A DNA stretch of 64,000 bases, taken from contig OZ244836.1 of the NCBI GenBank assembly GCA_965220645.1, positions 3,162,001-3,226,000 of the forward strand, given 5' to 3'. The position numbers were made by a program, and so were the translations under genes. How positions within the stretch are numbered: position 1 is the stretch's first letter; each line of letters begins with the position of its first letter. The notes beneath the pieces were generated by a model. That model was given only the letters and a program-made list of their open reading frames with translations, ran no database searches and was not told the DNA's origin. This DNA comes from Aldehydirespirator sp965220645. GTDB taxonomy: Bacteria > Actinomycetota > Acidimicrobiia > Acidimicrobiales > Aldehydirespiratoraceae. This document shows, one piece after another, positions 1 to 7,481 of this stretch.

Positions 1-274
1 CGTCAGCCGACACCGGGCCGGCCAGCAGCCGCTCGGGCGTGGTCTCCAGCACCCTGGCGATGGCGAACAGCGAGGTCAGGCTGGGGGCCGCGAAGCTGGT
101 CTCGACCTGGCTCAGGAACGGCACCGACAGGCCGGCCCGGTCGGCGACCTGGCTCAGAGTCAACCCGAGCTGGTTGCGGCGGCTGCGCACTGCCTGGCCC
201 AGCTCCTCCAGGGCACGGGTGTCATGGTCCGGCCGAGTCGAGGGCTGGGACTGGGGCTGTGCGCTGGCGGCCAT
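1..274 (-). CDS. XRE-family transcriptional regulator (N-terminal part, runs off the window)
   Basis: Reading leftward from an ATG at 274, the 91 visible residues start with a short polar tail and then form a Cro/C1-type helix-turn-helix at about residues 22-75. The HTH core reads LTLSQVADRAGLSVPFLSQV, followed by a conserved helix ending in ETTPERLL. Many XRE regulators of this layout carry a C-terminal cupin domain, but that part lies outside the window. It is transcribed in the same direction as the enolase-superfamily and aldo/keto reductase genes to its right, 28 bases from the former, so it could be the last gene of that unit and its regulator. The regulatory link is inference. Confidence 0.82.
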   Translation of the reverse strand, partial: MAASAQPQSQPSTRPDHDTRALEELGQAVRSRRNQLGLTLSQVADRAGLSVPFLSQVETSFAAPSLTSLFAIARVLETTPERLLAGPVSAD

Positions 275-302
275 CGGCGGAGGGTACTTGTGGCTCGGTC
301 GA

Positions 303-1502
303 TCAGGCGCCGGAGCCGTCCGACGGCCCGGCGCCGGCCGCGGTGCGGCCCGACTCGTGCTCGGGGAACAGCTCGGCGTAGGTGTCGCCCTCCCGGTAGG
401 GGTGGGCGGCCAGCTTCTCCTCGTCCACGTCCACGCCGAGGCCGGGCCCAGTGGGGGCAGTGATGTGCCCGCCGCCCAGATCGGTCAAAGCAAGGCCGGG
501 GTTGTCGCCAATGTCGGTGATCATCGGCTGGTGGGGGTCGATGTCATATTCACACAGCCGCACCCGGGCTGCGGTGGCCCAGTGAAGGTTGGCGGCCAGC
601 CCCACCACCGTGGGCCCGCCCACGTGGGGGATGACCTCGATGGAGGACCGGGCCGCGATGTCCACGATCTCCATGCAGTTCAGGATCCCGCCGGTGAGGG
701 AGGCGTCGGGCTCGAAGACCCGGGCTGCGTCGCGCCGGGCCAGTTCGGCGTACATGCGGGGCGAGTAGACCCGCTCCCCCACCGCCACCCGGATCGGCGA
801 GTTGTGCTGGAGCCGTTCAAGGCCCTCGATCTGGTACTGGGGCACCGGCTCTTCGAAGAAGTGGATGCCGTACGGGGCGATGCGGCGGCACAGCTCGATG
901 GCGGAGTCGGGATCGTGGAACCAGTAGGAGTCGACGCCCATGAGCTTGTCGGCGCCGATGTGCTCGCGGACGGTGGCGACCGCTTCAGTGTCGCCGTCGA
1001 TGGTCCGCCCCAGGCGCACTTTGACCCCGGCGAAGCCCAGATCCATGCACTGGTCGAAGTAGTGGGCGTGCCACACCGCACTCTCCTCGAACATGGTGGT
1101 GCCGGTGCCGTACAGCGGGATCTCATAGGCGCTGCCGCCCAGCAGCCGGTGCACCGGCGCGTCCAGGGTCTTGCCGAGGATGTCCCACAGGGCGATCTCC
1201 ACCGCGCCGATGGTCTGGCTGGAGAGGCCCTCCCAGCCGAGGTAGCCGTCGAGGGCCACCCGCAGGTCGGCCACCCGGTCGCGGATGGCCAGCGGATCGC
1301 GTCCCTCCAGGTGCCGGGCGCACACATCGTCCACCGCGGCCCGGAACACGGTGGGATAGGAGTGCCCCCAGTTGGTGGACGACTCGCCCCAGCCCACAGT
1401 GCCGTCGTCGGCTTCGATGCGCACCAGCGCGAAGCTGCGCTCCATGTCGGGGTCGATCTTGCGGTAGCCGGCCAGCACGGCCCGCACGCTCTCGATTCTC
1501 AT
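303..1502 (-). CDS. Mandelate racemase/muconate-lactonizing (enolase superfamily) enzyme
   Basis: A 399-residue member of the enolase superfamily, which abstracts a proton alpha to a carboxylate with Mg2+ help; typical substrates are sugar acids or related carboxylates. The order of motifs fits the MR subgroup: KVR (the KxK position), metal ligands in GVDSYW, FFEEP and VAVGE, then EPDAS and the His of IPHVGG as the acid/base dyad. The exact substrate cannot be read from sequence. The start lies inside the last copy of a 38-bp tandem repeat. An AGGGAGG Shine-Dalgarno stands just before the ATG at 1502. It follows the aldo/keto reductase gene in the same unit, which suggests sugar or sugar-acid catabolism. 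Confidence 0.88.
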   Translation of the reverse strand: MRIESVRAVLAGYRKIDPDMERSFALVRIEADDGTVGWGESSTNWGHSYPTVFRAAVDDVCARHLEGRDPLAIRDRVADLRVALDGYLGWEGLSSQTIGAVEIALWDILGKTLDAPVHRLLGGSAYEIPLYGTGTTMFEESAVWHAHYFDQCMDLGFAGVKVRLGRTIDGDTEAVATVREHIGADKLMGVDSYWFHDPDSAIELCRRIAPYGIHFFEEPVPQYQIEGLERLQHNSPIRVAVGERVYSPRMYAELARRDAARVFEPDASLTGGILNCMEIVDIAARSSIEVIPHVGGPTVVGLAANLHWATAARVRLCEYDIDPHQPMITDIGDNPGLALTDLGGGHITAPTGPGLGVDVDEEKLAAHPYREGDTYAELFPEHESGRTAAGAGPSDGSGA

Positions 1503-1578
1503 GTCAGCCTCCCTGGCGCCCGCACGCTCTCGATTCTCATGTCAGCCTCCCTGGCGCCCGCACGCTCTCGATTCTCAT
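1481..1578. repeat. 38-bp tandem repeat, 2.6 copies, carrying a start codon
   Basis: The unit occupies 1481-1518 and 1519-1556, with a partial third copy at 1557-1578; the copies look identical. On the minus strand each copy contains ATG AGA ATC GAG, the first codons of the enolase-superfamily gene, and each full copy supplies an AGGGAGG ribosome-binding site to the next start. Because 38 is not a multiple of three, the two extra starts (1578 and 1540) open 13-codon ORFs reading MRIESVRAPGRLT. Each ends in a TGA that overlaps the next ATG as ATGA. Confidence 0.95.
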
Positions 1579-2507
1579 CCTTCTAGCTCCATTCCTTCCA
1601 TCTCCAGCCACAGGTCGTCGGGCACCGGGGTGCGCAGAGCGGCCAGATTCTCGTCCACCTCGGCCGGCGCGGCCATCCCGACGATGACGGAGGCGACGGC
1701 CGGGTTGGTGAGCGGGAAGTTCACCGCGGCCGCTCGCAGCGTCACACCGTGCCGCCGACACACCGAGTCGAGGGCGGCCGCCCGAGCGAGCATCGCGTCC
1801 GGGGCCGGGCCGTAGTCGTACCAGGAGCCGGCCCGGGGGCGAGCGAGCACCCCGCTGTTGAACACGCCCGCGGACAGGTAGGCGATGCCCCTGCCGGCGC
1901 AGGCGTCGATCAAATCCGCGGCCGACCGGTCGAGCAGCGTGTAGCGGCCCGCCACCAGCATGCAGTCGAGGTCGGCCCGCTCCAGGAAGGCGGCCGCGGT
2001 GCCGACCGAGTTGGTGCCCACCGACACCGCACCGATCACGCCTTGATCCCTCAGTTCGGCCAGGGCCGGGTAGGTGCCCTCCAGTGCCTCGTGAATGTGG
2101 TCGTCCGGGTCGTGGATGTGCACGATGTCGACCCGGTCCACCCCGAGGCGCTCCAGGCTCGAATCCAACGATCGCACGGCCGCGTCGTAGCCGAAGTCGA
2201 AGTGGACGTCGACCGACCCGTCGGGCTGAACGGTCAGGATCCGGCCCGCCTTGGTGGCGATGACCGGTCGCTGGTCGCCCGCGCCGGCCAGCGCCCGCCC
2301 CAGCCGGCGCTCGGACTCTCCCAACCCGTAGAAGGGAGCGGTGTCGAAGAACCGGATGCCGAGCTCGAGGGCCCGGGCCGCGGTCTGCACCGCGGTGGCG
2401 GTGTCGTTTCCCCAGAAGAGCGAGGCCAGCGGTGCGGTTCCCAGCGCCAGGCGCCGGATCGGGAGCCCGGTCCGTGGAAGCGCTACTTCGTCAAGGGGAT
2501 CTCGCAT
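1575..2507 (-). CDS. Aldo/keto reductase, aldose-dehydrogenase-like
   Basis: A 310-residue NAD(P)-dependent oxidoreductase with the AKR barrel. The catalytic tetrad is visible: Asp in FFDTAPFYG, the Tyr of the same motif, Lys in IATKAG and His in IVHIHDPD. The overall pattern, with LALGTAPL near the start and a GSVIVG-type phosphate-binding stretch replaced by VASVIVGM near the end, resembles D-threo-aldose 1-dehydrogenase or L-fucose dehydrogenase relatives. ATG at 2507 is chosen over the TTG one codon upstream. The stop overlaps the first ATG of the 38-bp repeat array, so translation probably passes on toward the enolase-superfamily gene. A palindrome lies just upstream. Confidence 0.86.
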   Translation of the reverse strand: MRDPLDEVALPRTGLPIRRLALGTAPLASLFWGNDTATAVQTAARALELGIRFFDTAPFYGLGESERRLGRALAGAGDQRPVIATKAGRILTVQPDGSVDVHFDFGYDAAVRSLDSSLERLGVDRVDIVHIHDPDDHIHEALEGTYPALAELRDQGVIGAVSVGTNSVGTAAAFLERADLDCMLVAGRYTLLDRSAADLIDACAGRGIAYLSAGVFNSGVLARPRAGSWYDYGPAPDAMLARAAALDSVCRRHGVTLRAAAVNFPLTNPAVASVIVGMAAPAEVDENLAALRTPVPDDLWLEMEGMELEG

Positions 2508-2515
2508 CAAGCGTG

Positions 2516-2530
2516 TTTGATCCTATCAAA
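2516..2530. promoter_or_regulatory. Perfect palindrome in the divergent promoter region, candidate operator
   Basis: TTTGAT-CCT-ATCAAA is a perfect 6-bp inverted repeat with a 3-base centre. It lies between the divergent starts of the aldo/keto reductase (2507, minus) and the PanB-like gene (2553, plus). Its size and place fit a dimeric regulator such as a GntR- or XRE-type protein. Which protein binds it is unknown; the XRE gene at the left edge is one candidate. Confidence 0.55.
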
Positions 2531-2552
2531 GTCTTGTGATTGTCTTCAGGGC

Positions 2553-3413
2553 GTGCCGCGGGACAAACCCACCGTCGCCGACCTCATCGCCGGCAAGGGG
2601 AAACGCCAGCTGACCGACATATTCGTCCTGTCCCTCGAGGAGGTCCGGGCGGTGGAGGAGGCCGGCCTCGACATGATGTGCCTGCCCGACGAGACCATGA
2701 GCCGAGAGGTCCGGGAGGCCGCCCCCACCACGTTCATCGTCGCGGCGCTGGCCTACGGGGTTCACGCCACCACCGAGGACTACCTGCGCATGGGCTTCGC
2801 CATGTACCGCCTCGGCGCCGACGCGGTGTACTGCGCGGCGGGGCTCGACACCGTGGCCCGGCTCGCGGCCGAGGGACTGGCGGTGGTGGGCCACATCGGG
2901 TTCATCCCCACCCACCGGACTTGGTACGGCGGGTACCGGGCCACCGGCAAGACGGCCGAGAGCGCTCTGAGGGTGTGGCGCCAGGCCCGGGCCCTGGAGG
3001 ACGCCGGAGCCTTCGCGGCAGAGATCGAGCTCGTGCCCGAGCCCGTCGCGGCCGCCATCTCCAAGCGTTCCTCCCTGTTCCTGATCTCGATGGGGTCGGG
3101 GGCGGGGTGCGACGCCCAATACCTGTTCAGCATGGACATTCTGGGCTCGAACCCGGGGCACTACCCGCGGCACTCCAAGCGCTACCGCGACTTCCGGGCT
3201 GAGTACGAGCGCCTCCACGGCGAGCGGGTGGCGGCCTACGGCGAGTACCGGGCCGACGTGGACGCCGGGGTCTACCCTGCCGCCGAGCACAAGCTGCAGA
3301 TCGACGAGGTCGAGTTGGCCGACTTTATCGAGGCGCTCGACACCGGCGAAGATGACGGCACGACATCGATCGGAGGAGTGCCATGGACGCAGATAGCCAA
3401 GCCGACGACATGA
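2553..3413 (+). CDS. PanB-like (ketopantoate hydroxymethyltransferase family) enzyme
   Basis: A 286-residue protein whose N-terminus (KPTVADLIAGKGKRQLT) and barrel order follow 3-methyl-2-oxobutanoate hydroxymethyltransferase. It includes a GHIGFIPTH stretch corresponding to the conserved GHxGxxPQ region, then a Lys/Glu-containing AAEIELVPEPVA segment. The usual VGDS metal-site segment is altered (CLPDET), so the true substrate is probably not ketoisovalerate; some divergent PanB-like proteins sit in catabolic clusters. No upstream ATG exists in frame, so GTG at 2553 is taken as the start. Its end overlaps the amidohydrolase start by 31 bases, which argues for one transcript. Confidence 0.72.
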   Translation: MPRDKPTVADLIAGKGKRQLTDIFVLSLEEVRAVEEAGLDMMCLPDETMSREVREAAPTTFIVAALAYGVHATTEDYLRMGFAMYRLGADAVYCAAGLDTVARLAAEGLAVVGHIGFIPTHRTWYGGYRATGKTAESALRVWRQARALEDAGAFAAEIELVPEPVAAAISKRSSLFLISMGSGAGCDAQYLFSMDILGSNPGHYPRHSKRYRDFRAEYERLHGERVAAYGEYRADVDAGVYPAAEHKLQIDEVELADFIEALDTGEDDGTTSIGGVPWTQIAKPTT

Positions 3414-4864
3414 GCGAGCCCGATGACACGAACCAAGCCGACGACATGACGGCCGAACCGGTCTCGATGCTGGTCGAGGGCACGGTGGTGACCATGGACG
3501 CCGAGCGGCGGATCATCGCCAACGGCGCGGTGGCCGTCTCGGGCGATCGCATCGCGGAGGTGGGCGACGCCGCCGAGTTGCGGACCCGCCACCCCGACGC
3601 CCGTCGCCTCGGCGGGCCGCGCCGCTACGTGATCCCGGGGCTGATCGACTGCCACAACCACATCGCCCAGGCCCTGTGCCGGGAGAGCACGGTGGAGGAC
3701 TTCCCCAACATCTACCGCATCTACATCCCGGCTGAGGACATCCAGAGCACCGACGATGTGCGGGTCAGCGCCCGGGTGGCCTTCGCCCAGCTGCTGCGGG
3801 CTGGGGTGACCACCATGACCGAGACCACCTGCACCCTGGCCCACGAGGAGCCCATCGCCGAGACGGTGATGGAGACCGGCATCCGCTGCGCTTTGGCCCG
3901 CGGCATGTGGGACCGGGAGTCCCGGCTGGCCGGAAACTACGAGCAGATCACCGAGAAGTCCTGGTACCGCGACGACCCGGCCGCCCTGGCCGACGACCTG
4001 GCCTACACCAAGGAGTTCTTCGCCAAGTGGTTCGAGCGGGGTCAGGGGCGGCTACGGCCTTGGGTCCACAACCTGGGCGTCCCGTCGTGCTCGGACGAGC
4101 GCTACCTGGCCACCGACGAACTGGCCCAGCAGTGGGGCACCGGCATCATGACCCACATCAATCGTGACCGCGAGGAGATCGAGCTGAGCGTGTCGCTGTT
4201 CGGGCACCGGCCCCTGGAGCACCTGGCCTCGATCGGTGCCCTGACCGAGCGGCTGGTGGCCATTCACGCCATGTTGACCAGCGACCGCGAGATCGATCTG
4301 ATGGCCGCGGCCGGGGCCAAGCTGGCCCACGCCCCCGTGGTGTGCACCGACATCATGTCCGCGGTCACCCGGGTGCCGCTGATGCGATCCCGCGGCATCA
4401 CCGTCGGGCTCGGCTGCGACACGATCATCAACGACGTGCTGAAGCTGATGCGGATCGCGCACATCATGCACAACCAGGCAGCCATGCCGCTGTTCGACCC
4501 CTACGGGTTCTCCTGCAATGACGCCTTCGAGATGGGCACCATCGACGCGGCCAGGCTGCTGCTGTGGGACGACGAGATCGGATCGCTGGAGGCGGGCAAG
4601 GCCGCCGACATCACGGTGATCGACGCCAACAACGTGCGGCTCACACCCTCGACGGATCCGGTGGCCACGCTGGTGCGCTACGGGGTGGGGACCGACGCCG
4701 AGTCGACGATCGTGGCCGGCCAGCTGGTGATGCACGAGGGCCGGCTGCTCACCATCGACGAGGACGAGCTCCTCGACGAAGCCGAGGCGCTGGGCGCTCG
4801 CATGATCACCGAGATGGCGCCCCGCCGCTACGTGCAACTCGGCACCAACGTCAACTACCTGTGA
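3383..4864 (+). CDS. Amidohydrolase family protein 1 (deaminase/chlorohydrolase-like)
   Basis: A 493-residue metal-dependent hydrolase of the cytosine-deaminase/TrzA/SAH-deaminase group. An acidic, low-complexity 25-residue head is followed by the beta-sandwich and barrel. Metal ligands are seen as His-x-His in LIDCHNHIAQ, His in IMTHINRD, His in AIHAMLT and Asp in GLGCDTI. A composite C-terminal sandwich follows (GSLEAGKAADITVID). Start is the ATG at 3383 behind GGAGGA. The gene lies inside the end of the PanB-like gene. Its last codons (GTNVNYL, stop) are duplicated downstream. Substrate is unknown; the neighbouring paralogue and Rieske enzyme suggest stepwise breakdown of a nitrogen-containing compound. 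Confidence 0.85.
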   Translation: MDADSQADDMSEPDDTNQADDMTAEPVSMLVEGTVVTMDAERRIIANGAVAVSGDRIAEVGDAAELRTRHPDARRLGGPRRYVIPGLIDCHNHIAQALCRESTVEDFPNIYRIYIPAEDIQSTDDVRVSARVAFAQLLRAGVTTMTETTCTLAHEEPIAETVMETGIRCALARGMWDRESRLAGNYEQITEKSWYRDDPAALADDLAYTKEFFAKWFERGQGRLRPWVHNLGVPSCSDERYLATDELAQQWGTGIMTHINRDREEIELSVSLFGHRPLEHLASIGALTERLVAIHAMLTSDREIDLMAAAGAKLAHAPVVCTDIMSAVTRVPLMRSRGITVGLGCDTIINDVLKLMRIAHIMHNQAAMPLFDPYGFSCNDAFEMGTIDAARLLLWDDEIGSLEAGKAADITVIDANNVRLTPSTDPVATLVRYGVGTDAESTIVAGQLVMHEGRLLTIDEDELLDEAEALGARMITEMAPRRYVQLGTNVNYL

Positions 4865-4919
4865 TGCGTGAGCCTCCCGGCACCAACATGAACTACCTGT
4901 GATGCACCAACAGCCATGA
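4841..4919 (+). repeat. 38-bp imperfect tandem duplication at a gene end, with coupled mini-ORFs
   Basis: GGCACCAAC...AACTACCTGTGATGC occurs at 4841 and again at 4879, a 38-bp period. The first copy is the end of the upstream amidohydrolase gene. Its TGA overlaps an ATG (TGATG), opening MREPPGTNMNYL at 4864-4902. That ends in another TGATG opening MHQQP at 4902-4919, whose TGA overlaps the ATG of the next amidohydrolase gene at 4916. The chain would let terminating ribosomes pass from one gene to the next. The mini-ORFs are seen directly; their translation is inference. Confidence 0.85.
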
Positions 4920-6418
4920 GCTCCTCTGAGCTGCTGGTTCGGGGGGCGACGATCCTCGACACCGACGGCCCGCTGCGGGTGGCCGACATCCGCACCGATG
5001 GGGGCGTCATCAGCGAGGTCGGCCCGGGACTGCGTCCCGGATCGGCCCGGGTGATCGACGGCGATGGCATGGTCGCCACACCGGGGCTCATCAACGCCCA
5101 TACCCACTCGGGACAGAACCTCGACCGGGGCGTGGCCCCCAACCTGCCCCTGGACCTGTGGCTGATGTGGGTGGTGTTCGGCAACATCTCCATCACCGCC
5201 GACGACCGCTACACCCTGGCCATGGCCGGGGCGCTGGAGATGCTCGAGTCGGGCTGCACGTCGGTGCTCGACCACGGCTGGGTGCCGCCGTGGGACTTCG
5301 AGAACTACTCCGAGGCCATCATGAGCGCCTACGCCGACGCCGGGATGCGGGCCGGGCTGGCCCCCATGATCGGTGATCTCGACATCTTCGACACGATGTC
5401 GTTCGAGGGCGCGTCGGGGCCCAAGCCCGAACCGCTGGGCGACCCGTTCGAGGCGGGTGGGCTGCTGGAGGCCATGGCCACCTTCTTCGACCGCTGGCAG
5501 GGTTCCCACTCCCGGCTCGTCCCGATGGTGGGACCGTCGGCCCCACAGCGCTGCAGCCACGAGCTGATGGAGGGCCTGGCCCGGCTGGCCCGCGAGCGGG
5601 GCGCGGGCTTCCACACGCACGTGCTGGAGACCAGGACCCAGATCGCGGCCAACCTCGAGCGATACGGCCGATCGAGCGTGTCGTACCTGGAGGACCTCGG
5701 GCTGCTGTACCCCGGTTCAAGCCTGGCCCACTGCGTGTGGATGGACCCCGACGAGTACTCGACGGTGCTGCGCTGCGGCGCCACCATCGTGCACAACCCG
5801 GTGTCGAACCTGCGGTGCGGGTCGGGGATCCTGCCCGTGGCCGACCTGCTGGAAGGCGGGGTGAGCGTGGCGCTGGGCGCCGACGGTGCCGCGTCCAACG
5901 ACAACCAGAACATGTTCGAGGCCATGAAGTTCGCCACACTCATGCAGACCCTCCACGGATCGCATCTGCGCTGGCCGCAGGCCCCCGCGATCTGGAGAAT
6001 GTGCCTAAGGGGTGGCGCAGACGCACTGGGCCGGCCACTGGGCTCGCTGCAGCCTGGCAGTGCGGCCGACATCGTGCTGCTGGCCACCGAGCGCCATGTG
6101 CCGGTCCACGCCGAGGGGCTGGCGGCCAGCCTGGTGCTGGCCGAACACGGCGAGTCGGTGCACACGGTGATCGTCGACGGCGAGGTGGTGGTGTTGGAGG
6201 GCAGCTCCGCACGAGTGGACGACGCGGCCATGGCCGAGCGCTCCCGAGACCTGCAGAGGCGCATCCACGAGGGCCTCCCCGATCGCCAGGCCTTCTACGA
6301 CCGCTATGTGGACATACTTACCGAGGTTCACGACCACGCTATGGCCGAGCCCGTCCCGGTCGAGCGGCTGGCCGCCATTACACCGGCGTTCGGAGAGCCC
6401 GCCAACTCCGACAACTAG
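4916..6418 (+). CDS. Amidohydrolase family protein 2 (Atz/Trz-type)
   Basis: A 500-residue paralogue of the preceding amidohydrolase. It starts with LLVRGATILDTDG and has the metal-site series LINAHTHSGQ, His in GFHTHVLETR, His in SLAHCVWM and Asp in VALGADGAASND. That is the full set expected for the SAH/guanine-deaminase/chlorohydrolase subgroup, which cleaves C-N or C-halogen bonds on ring substrates. A C-terminal helical extension (about residues 430-500) is longer than in many relatives. ATG at 4916 overlaps the preceding mini-ORF stop. It ends 22 bases before the Rieske gene. Specific substrate unknown. Confidence 0.87.
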   Translation: MSSSELLVRGATILDTDGPLRVADIRTDGGVISEVGPGLRPGSARVIDGDGMVATPGLINAHTHSGQNLDRGVAPNLPLDLWLMWVVFGNISITADDRYTLAMAGALEMLESGCTSVLDHGWVPPWDFENYSEAIMSAYADAGMRAGLAPMIGDLDIFDTMSFEGASGPKPEPLGDPFEAGGLLEAMATFFDRWQGSHSRLVPMVGPSAPQRCSHELMEGLARLARERGAGFHTHVLETRTQIAANLERYGRSSVSYLEDLGLLYPGSSLAHCVWMDPDEYSTVLRCGATIVHNPVSNLRCGSGILPVADLLEGGVSVALGADGAASNDNQNMFEAMKFATLMQTLHGSHLRWPQAPAIWRMCLRGGADALGRPLGSLQPGSAADIVLLATERHVPVHAEGLAASLVLAEHGESVHTVIVDGEVVVLEGSSARVDDAAMAERSRDLQRRIHEGLPDRQAFYDRYVDILTEVHDHAMAEPVPVERLAAITPAFGEPANSDN

Positions 6419-6440
6419 GGCCACAAGGGGGAACAGCACG

Positions 6441-7481
6441 ATGAACCCGGACTGGGACACAACCTGGATCGACAACGAGCACCCGGCCCTGCGGCGGTGC
6501 TGGCACCCGGTGGCCCGCAGCGTGGACATCGGCGACGACCAGCCCGTGGCGGTGGATCTGCTGGGCGAGCGCTGGTGCCTCGTCCGGCTGGGGGGCGAGC
6601 TGACCGCGCTGCGGGATCCTTGCCCGCACCGCTACTCGCCGCTCAGCGCGGGAACCATCGAGGGTGACACGCTGCGGTGCGCCTACCACGGCTTCCGGTT
6701 CGCGGCCGACGGGACCTGCGTGGAGATACCGGCAGTCGATCCGGGCCTGCCCATACCGGCCCGGGCCTGCGCCACCGCGGCCGCGGGGGTGGCCGAGGCG
6801 CTCGACCTGGTGTGGCTGGCGCCCGATGATCCCATCGCGCCGCTGCCGGAGGTCCCCGAGCATCACGACCCGAGCTTCGTCACCTGCCCGCTGCCGGTGT
6901 CGGACTGGAACGCGGGGGCAGCCCAGATGGCCGACAACTTCCTCGACCTGGGCCATCTGCCGTTCGTGCACCTGGGCACGTTCGGCGACCCGGACGACAA
7001 GCTGGTGCGGGACTACAAGATGGAACGCGACGGCTGGCGTTTCACCGCCCACCACCGCCACTTCACCAAGGCCCTGGCCGACTCGATGGACGCCGACGGC
7101 GAGTACAAGGTGGTCGAGCGGGAGCTGCTGTTCGTGTTCACCGCCCCGCATCACGTGTACCTGCGCATCGGCTACCCCGCCGAGGGCATGGTGCTGACCA
7201 TCAGCTTCTGTCACCAGCCGGTCGACGCGGCCACCACCCGGCTCTACTGCACCGACTACCGCAACGACATCGACAACGAGCCCGGCGCCATCGCCGACAC
7301 GGTGGCCTTCCAGGAGGCGGTAGCGGCCGAGGACAGTGTCCTGCTGCAGCGCATCGGTACCAAGGCAGTGCCCCTGATCCCCGCGCTCGAGTACCACTCC
7401 AGAGCCGACCGCATCACCCTCGAGATGCGCCGGATGCTGGCCGACCTGGTAGCCGAGGCCGGTGCGGAGGCCCCCAGCTAA
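6441..7481 (+). CDS. Rieske non-heme iron oxygenase, alpha subunit
   Basis: A 346-residue aromatic ring-hydroxylating or demethylating oxygenase. The Rieske [2Fe-2S] ligands are Cys61/His63 (CPHRY) and Cys80/His83 (CAYHGF). The mononuclear iron site is in ADNFLDLGHLPFVH at about residues 158-171, matching the D/N-x-x-D-x-x-H-x4-H pattern. Size and the N-terminal CWHPVA motif resemble the vanillate O-demethylase/NdmA-type N- or O-demethylases rather than two-subunit dioxygenases. ATG at 6441 follows AAGGGGGAA. No reductase or ferredoxin gene is close by, so electrons must come from elsewhere. Its stop overlaps the stop of the convergent ABC ATPase gene by four bases. Confidence 0.9.
   Translation: MNPDWDTTWIDNEHPALRRCWHPVARSVDIGDDQPVAVDLLGERWCLVRLGGELTALRDPCPHRYSPLSAGTIEGDTLRCAYHGFRFAADGTCVEIPAVDPGLPIPARACATAAAGVAEALDLVWLAPDDPIAPLPEVPEHHDPSFVTCPLPVSDWNAGAAQMADNFLDLGHLPFVHLGTFGDPDDKLVRDYKMERDGWRFTAHHRHFTKALADSMDADGEYKVVERELLFVFTAPHHVYLRIGYPAEGMVLTISFCHQPVDAATTRLYCTDYRNDIDNEPGAIADTVAFQEAVAAEDSVLLQRIGTKAVPLIPALEYHSRADRITLEMRRMLADLVAEAGAEAPS

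Noticed and set aside
39..1586. Long plus-strand reading frame opposite the XRE and enolase-superfamily genes
   Set aside because: It is a high-GC antisense shadow with low-complexity translation and no domain; the minus-strand genes have full motif sets.
4052..5620. 522-codon minus-strand frame across the amidohydrolase junction
   Set aside because: It runs opposite two clear amidohydrolases, is rich in His/Arg/Gly/Val shadows and has no recognisable motif.
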